Origin: Dermacentor variabilis
Taxonomy: Eukaryota > Arthropoda > Arachnida > Ixodida > Ixodidae
Length of the DNA stretch: 64,000 nt
Assembly: GCF_050947875.1 (NCBI RefSeq)
Contig: NC_134570.1
Coordinates: 230,873,265-230,937,264, forward strand
Direction: 5' to 3'
Below, piece after piece: positions 58,702 to 64,000 of this stretch (within the stretch, counting starts at the first letter, position 1; every line of letters starts with the position of its first letter). Position numbers and translations under genes: made by a program. A model generated the notes under the pieces. That model had not been told where the DNA came from, searched no databases, and saw only the letters and a program-made list of their open reading frames with translations.

Positions 58702-59940
58702 GTGAGTGTACTTCTTAGAACTTGACATAATGAGGGATACGCATGTGTGAGGCACGTTTACATGGTTTGACATGCAGCATGTGGTTTGCCATCGCATCTT
58801 CTTATGTGCAAGACAGAAACATATGCATAAGGGAACTTGGTCCTTATTCACAAACAACTTGGGTTCCTAATTAAATGGCACAGGGCCAAGCAGTGCTGCA
58901 AAGAGCAAGACAGCAACAAAACCATGCGGTGCTGGGTGCCCAGTAGGTGCAAAATGTGTTGCTTCAGTCATAAGAAAGAACTAGCAGACTTCGCCAAGGA
59001 AATGTTGCATGCAAAGAAAGTATATGATTTTGTTGTCAGTGAACTTGCGATTTGGCTGCTTTAGCTTGCCAAGGATAAATGTTTGAAGTTTTTTAACCCT
59101 TTCTGGTTCAACGACATAAATATACAGCGCCGCGAACAAGTTAAATACGGTCGATGGAGTATATTTTCGGCGCCGTCTGTACGTTTAAAAAGCACGCCAA
59201 TTTCCTAATCTTTTCTTTTATGTCATGCGGTGCCAGTATATGGGAATACAGGGAAACTTTTTCGCGCGCCTCCCTCTCTCAGTTCTCGTTCCATGGTTTT
59301 GTTTTAGAGCTAGTTTGCTCCAGTGCGTCTATCGCGTGCGCGGGTGGGTGGCGGTTTGGGTTTTCTTCCGCCGGCAATTTCAGCTGCTTGCGCTTGCAAA
59401 ACTGATGGCTATCTCGATCGTTACTAATCGCTCAAAGGGCGACCGCTTGTTTCTCGCTTGTCTACAGGGGTGCGTATAGGAAGGATGCCACTGTGCATGC
59501 GTTTCCGTTGCTTTTTTTGAGACTTGTGAAAAACTATTCGTCTCTGGTTGGCGTTAAGATGAAGATTAGCGGAAGTTTGTCACACGTTTTGCTTTTTTGA
59601 CGGGCACACAACTACGCATCTTGAGTGCGCGCACCTATGCAGTTCGGTTACGCTAATATGGATGTACATATCAGTGTAAGAGCAGGAACATTTGAGTCTT
59701 GCGAAATATTCTCTTGTGCGCATTTTCAAAGCCTTGAACTATGTGTATAACAAAGCATCTGTAGTGAAGAGGAATGCCCGGCGCTGCAGCCACATCGCCA
59801 GTCGTCCGGGAGGCGCGAGCTCGAGATTGCCTGAGCTGCTCTGGTTAAGACACGCTGCCTGCGGCTCTCTTAAACTGTATTCATATTAAATTCTGGTGGA
59901 GGTGCTGCAGTTTTCCCCCAGCCTGGAATTACACACCCGA
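58702..59940 (+). other. SGSM intron and possible LTR / leader of the gypsy element
   Basis: 58.7-59.1 kb is featureless apart from an unexplained 75-codon frame (58837-59064, containing KMCCFSHKKELADFAKEM). 59.1-59.89 kb is GC-richer and may be the 5' LTR of the element that follows; the segment ends ATTAAATTCTGGTGGAGGTG, where a primer-binding site would be expected. LTR ends cannot be fixed without the 3' copy, which is outside the window. Confidence 0.35.
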
Positions 59941-59955
59941 ACTCTGCCATTCGTC

Positions 59956-60907
59956 ATGCCTGACAACCCCAGCGCGACATCCCCACCGGTTACTCCAGCC
60001 ATCGCATGTGCCGGTGCCGAGCGTCAGCGGGATCCCGATATATTTAGGGGCACCGACGAGAAAGACGTTGATATTGGCTGGAACCGTATGAACGCGCCAG
60101 CAACACCAACAAATGGGATGATCCCCTCAAGCTCGGCAACGCGATCTTCTATTTATCGGGCGTCGCCAAGCTGTGGTTCAAAAACCACGAGGCCGATCTC
60201 CGCACGTGGGCTAGCTTCAAAACCAGCATCGCAGAATTTTTCAGCCGCCCTGGCGTGCGCAAACTTCACACTAAACAACGCCTACGGAGCCGATCCCAAC
60301 AAACTGGTGAAACGTCACCAGCTACATAGAGGACATCGTCGACCTCTGCCCGCGGGTGAACCCGACGATGGCGGAGGCGGACAAGGTACGTCACATCGTG
60401 AAGGGCATTTCCGATGATGCCTTTCACATGCTGCTGTCCAAAAACCCAGGCACTGTTTCTCAGGTCATTGAGCTTTGCCAGAGCTTCGATGAGCTCTGCA
60501 GACAGTGTCGGCTCACGCGGCGCCCTCCTGTGTCCGACGAAACCCTCGCGAGCATGACTGCAGCACCTGAGATGGACTCCCTGCTTTGTCAGATAAAAGA
60601 GTTTGTCCGCGCTGAGGTAGCTCGTCAGCTTGCGCTGCTGTCCTCAGCCACGCCACCACCTTCGCCTTTGACGGCCAACCTTTCCCAGGTCATCCAGGAG
60701 CAAGTTTGCGGAGCTCTCCTTTCTTCCCGCGAGACTCCGCCGGTGCCGACCACCGTTGCTTTTCCCGAGGTGACTGCACCTCTCATCTATGCCGAGGCTC
60801 TCGCGCGGCCACCACCTCCGACCTTTGCGCCATTCCCATCAGTCGTGGCACTGCGTCCAGCTGCTCCCTTCGTTCAGCTGCGGCAACCACACAGCAGTGG
60901 ACAATGA
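59956..60907 (+). pseudogene. Ty3/gypsy gag, frameshifted
   Basis: The start is ATG at 59956. The N-terminus has a Pro/Ala-rich run, then a DPDIFRGTDEKDVD-type retrotransposon gag entry. A frame change near 60.09-60.1 kb and another near 60.36 kb divide it. The C-terminal half from 60356 has MAEADKVRHIVKGISDDAF (retrotrans_gag helices), then a Pro-rich tail ending in TGA at 60905-60907. I did not find a zinc knuckle. Confidence 0.75.
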
Positions 60908-61199
60908 CGCACTCCTGACAACCGGCCAATATGTTTTGCGCGTGGTCTACCTGGCCACGTTGCACGATTTTGTCGTCCCCGCGCAACATCCTACCGCCGT
61001 AGCTTCGACACCGAACCATACGTTTCCCCAGACCTGCCATCCTCGGCGTCTCAGAACCCTAGCCAGATGTTTTCCTCCTTGGACCACTCCCGCTTGTTTA
61101 CCACCCTTCGCCATCGCCTCGACGCCGCTCGCTTTCGCCGATGCGTCGTTGTCCTTCTACGCCGGAACGGGAATACTAATCGTCACAGTTTCAGAGGCA

Positions 61200-61600
61200 A
61201 GAACTGCGTCACCCACGAATAGACCAAGGCCTCTCCCTTCACCGTCTAATGTTATTGATGTATATGTGGACAGTGTTGCTGCACTCGCCCTCGTTGACAC
61301 TGGTCCCGCGGTTTCAATTATCAGTGCCAAACCATATGGCCAAACTTTGCCGTTCGCTCAGAAAAGTTACGATGCCACTGTCGAACGCGTCACTTCATAC
61401 TGCCAGCGCAGACCGCATCACGCCTGCAGCTGTGTGTACTGCTCACGTTGTGATCAACGGCCTTCTCTACATTGTCGTATTTTTGGTGCTGTATTCTTGT
61501 TTCCATGATCTTATTTTGGGCTGGGACTTCCTTTCCGCTAATAAGGCCGTCATCGACTGTTCTCGTGCTGAAGTGGAATTTCAAACGCTGTGTCATGTCC
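61200..61600 (+). pseudogene. Ty3/gypsy protease region
   Basis: The aspartic protease active site ALVDTGPAVSII (about 61290) is visible, with the C-terminal LILGWDFLSANKAVI (about 61510-61560) in another frame. The catalytic D-T-G is kept. The frame change between the two indicates a break inside the domain. Confidence 0.75.
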
Positions 61601-62149
61601 CACTCCTTGATACTCGTGAACCTGAAGATAAAGTATTTGTTAGCGAAGACGTTACAATTCCACCGCACTCATCTGCCCTTGCCACAGTGTCAAGCAACAT
61701 TGTTGCTTATGCCAGCGCAATTTTTACGCCATTTGCAATTTTCGCTCGTCGCAAATGTTCCCCACTGCCTTTCGCTCTTTTGGACGTTCATGCCGGCATC
61801 AGCAGACTGCTCGTCGCCAACCGATTGTCCTCTTCTCTCACTTTGCTTCTTAGGGACTGCGATGGCTGTGCCCAGTGTGTCGACCCTGCTGCCATCAGTG
61901 ATATGCCAACTGGTTCCATCGCCACTCATGAGGTCGCCGGAGTGACCTGTAACCCTGCGCAGGAGCCGACTTTGCCCGATGTTTTACATATCTCTATCGC
62001 TGACCCGTTGACTATTTCTCAAGGCGCCCAGGTTCTACGCCTTCTCGACAAGTTCCGTTCGTCTTTCGACTGCCAGCATGCTTCCTTGGGCCGCACGTCA
62101 ACTGTTTGTCGTCGCATCGACACAGGTACGAGTGCGCCACTGCGATGAA

Positions 62150-62990
62150 GACCATGTCGTGTATCCGGGACAGAGCGCCGTGTTATCGATGACCAAGTAT
62201 CTGACATGCTCAAGCGCGGCGTCATTCAGCCTTCGGATAGCCCCTGGCCATCTCCCGTTGGTGTTGCTAAGAAAAAGAATGGATCGATTCGATTCTATGT
62301 CGATTACCAAAACACTCGTTAAACACTCGAGTTAACAAAATAACTCGTAAAGATGTTTACCGTCTTCCGAGAATTGACGACGCCCTTGACTGCCTCCAAG
62401 GCACGGAGTTCTCTGCTATCGAATTACGCAGCGGCTATCGGCAAGTCCCCATGGCACCCGAAGACCAACCTAAAACGGCCTTTCTGACACCAGATGGCCT
62501 ATATGAATTTCGTGTCATGCCTTTCATACTTTGCAACGCCCCCACAACATTTGAGCGTATGATGGACAACCGTTTGTGTGGTCTCAAGTGGAAAACATGC
62601 CTGTGCTACTTAGATGATGTGGTTATTTTTTCGACCGATATTCCAACCCATTTCTGTAGGCTGGAGGAAGTGTTACAGTGCCTAACTTCGCTGGCCTTCA
62701 GCACAACCTGAAAGAATGCCACTTTGGCGCAAGTCAGCTCACCATCCTGGGCCATGTAGTATCTAAACAGGGTATTCTTCCTGACGCCGCCAAGCTCCGT
62801 GCAGTTCCTGATTTTCCCAAACCTTCCTCCGTAAGAAAACTTCGCAGCTTCCTTGGCCTGTGTTCTTACTTTCGCCGCTTCATACAGAATTTTGCGACCA
62901 TCACCGCTCCCTTGAGTCAGCTTCTACGGAGCGATTTGAACGATTACGCCTGGTCGTCCGCTTGGGACGATGCCTTCCAAGAGTTGCGTT
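62150..62990 (+). pseudogene. Ty3/gypsy reverse transcriptase
   Basis: Recognised blocks are a YRLPRIDDALDCLQG entry, SGYRQVPMAPEDQPKTAFLT, the FRVMPFILCNAPTTFERMMD block and CLCYLDDVVIFS with the catalytic YLDD intact (about 62605). Thumb-like [20 protein letters not shown] (about 62835) leads to the RNase H. Frame breaks lie near 62330 (loss of the VDYR-like block) and near 62690. Confidence 0.85.
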
Positions 62991-62999
62991 GCCTACTGA

Positions 63000-63504
63000 G
63001 CTCGCCACCAATACTGCGTCATTTCGACCCGACAGCTCCGACCGAAACACACATCTTCGCCAGCAGTGTTGGACTTGGCGCTGTACTCGTGCAGCGCAAA
63101 TCTGGATTCGATGAGTACGCCGTTGCATACGCAAGCCGCACCCTCATCAAAGCCGAGAAGAATTACTCCGTTACGGAGAAGGAATGTTTGGCCATAATCT
63201 GGGCACTTGGTAAATTCGACCCTACCTCTATGGCCGCCCCTTCGACGTGATTACAGACCACCATGAACTTTCTTGGCTGTCCACGTTGAAGGACCCTTCA
63301 GGTCGATTAGCTCGCTGGGCTTTGCGTTTGCAAGGTTTCAACGTGTGCATTGTCTACAAGTCCGGCCGCCACCAGACCGATGCCGACGCGTTTTCCCGTT
63401 TGTCTGTGTCAACCGAAAGCGGTGCCCGCCTCTCTGACGTTGACCAAGTACTTTCGTCCCCAGCAGGCAGCGACATGACTTCGGAGCAACGAAAGGACGC
63501 CTGA
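63000..63504 (+). pseudogene. Ty3/gypsy RNase H
   Basis: Contains [46 protein letters not shown] and, after a frame change near 63240, [18 protein letters not shown] and [13 protein letters not shown], ending with [13 protein letters not shown]. One usual acidic residue position in the first block (normally TDAS) reads FASS, so the active site is probably altered. Confidence 0.8.
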
Positions 63505-63599
63505 ATTAGTGCTCTCATCCGCTTCCTTTCAAACCCGTTGACTGCTCCTTCAACTTCTCGAGCTTTGCGCTGTCAAGCATCTGACTTCTAAATTCGATA

Positions 63600-64000
63600 T
63601 GGACTTCTCTATCACCGGAATTACGTCTCTGATGTCTGCAATTGGTTGCTGGCCATACCTCGACATCTTCGTGGTGAAATATGTTCTGCCTTCCATACTG
63701 ACCCGCAGTGTGCACATGCGGGTGTCTTCAAGGCATACACGCGGCTTCGCTCCAGGTTTTATTGGCGTGGCGTGTACACCTTTGTGTGCAAGTACATTCG
63801 GTCGGGCCCTCAGTGCCAACGCCGCAAGGTTCCTGCTCAGCATGTCTCTGGTCCACTCCAGCCGTGACCTGCCAGGCCCTTCGATCGCATTGGCATTGAC
63901 CTGTATGTACCCCTACAAGCACGGCTTCCAGAAACCGCAGGATAGCCGTCGCCATCAACCATTTGACGCGATACAAGAAACAGCCGCTCTGCCTGCTGCC
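63600..64000 (+). pseudogene. Ty3/gypsy integrase N-terminus, cut by window
   Basis: LAIPRHLRGEICSAFHTDPQ and HAGVFKAYTRLRSRFYWRGV followed by CKYIRSGPQCQRRK form the HHCC zinc-binding region of integrase. The catalytic core lies outside the window. Confidence 0.75.

Larger units (their letters stand above)
59941..64000 (+). mobile_element. Ty3/gypsy LTR retrotransposon, partial
   Basis: Plus-strand element with gag, protease, reverse transcriptase, RNase H and integrase in the Ty3/gypsy order, running off the right edge inside integrase. All domains are recognisable, yet the frame changes several times (gag near 60.1 and 60.36 kb, pol near 62.15, 62.3 and 63.24 kb; a TGA at 63502-63504), so this copy is inactive. 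It lies in the sense orientation in the SGSM intron after exon 11. GC content is higher than in the surrounding intron, which suggests a fairly recent insertion. Confidence 0.9.

Noticed and set aside
58837..59064. Cys/Lys-rich 75-codon frame as a THAP or zinc-finger exon
   Set aside because: Cys spacing does not match a known finger, there are no splice signals and no neighbour in the same frame.

Overview
The window is eukaryotic: nearly all of it is intron and interspersed repeat, with no operons or bacterial signals. The repeat set (a tRNA-derived SINE resembling the tick element Ruka, Penelope-like elements with a GIY-YIG domain, RTE-type and CR1/Jockey-type LINEs, a Ty3/gypsy element) together with very long introns points to a hard tick (Ixodida). 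That assignment is an inference from recognised repeat and protein families, not a database match.

The one host gene is a plus-strand orthologue of small G protein signaling modulator (SGSM1/2, a RUN-TBC Rab/Rap regulator). Eleven coding exons can be placed between 4506 and 58701. All have GT/AG borders, and the codon phase agrees at all ten junctions. They encode the RUN domain (exons 1-5), a linker and PH-like Rap/Rab-binding region (exons 6-9), an acidic and serine-rich spacer (exon 10) and the conserved lead-in to the TBC domain (exon 11). The extreme N-terminus and the catalytic TBC domain are outside the window or were not found. Numbering here is local to this window.

Layout: 1-15 kb holds the first six exons with short introns, SINEs, small TA-flanked MITEs and a fold-back insertion. 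15-23 kb is a repeat graveyard: an RTE fragment, an inverted pair of Penelope C-termini, a CR1/Jockey-type LINE nested in one of them, and a Ty3/gypsy RNase H remnant. 23.3-27.5 kb is a nearly full-length but decayed CR1/L2-like LINE on the minus strand. The intron between exons 8 and 9 (28.7-51.5 kb) carries two CACTCA-type minisatellite arrays, a LINE with an SGNH-esterase ORF1 (36-41.3 kb), an RTE element split by a 171-bp (TA)n run (46.75-50.1 kb), and other fragments. 51.5-58.7 kb holds exons 9-11 plus a small endonuclease cassette with perfect 27-bp inverted ends. From about 59.9 kb to the window end lies a plus-strand Ty3/gypsy element, cut off inside integrase.

All transposon reading frames seen are interrupted, so none looks autonomous. 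The most unusual structures are the short fold-back elements with 12-14-bp direct repeats, the paired-inverted-repeat endonuclease cassette at 53.5-54.4 kb, and the two minisatellite arrays that end in the same strand-switching hairpin.
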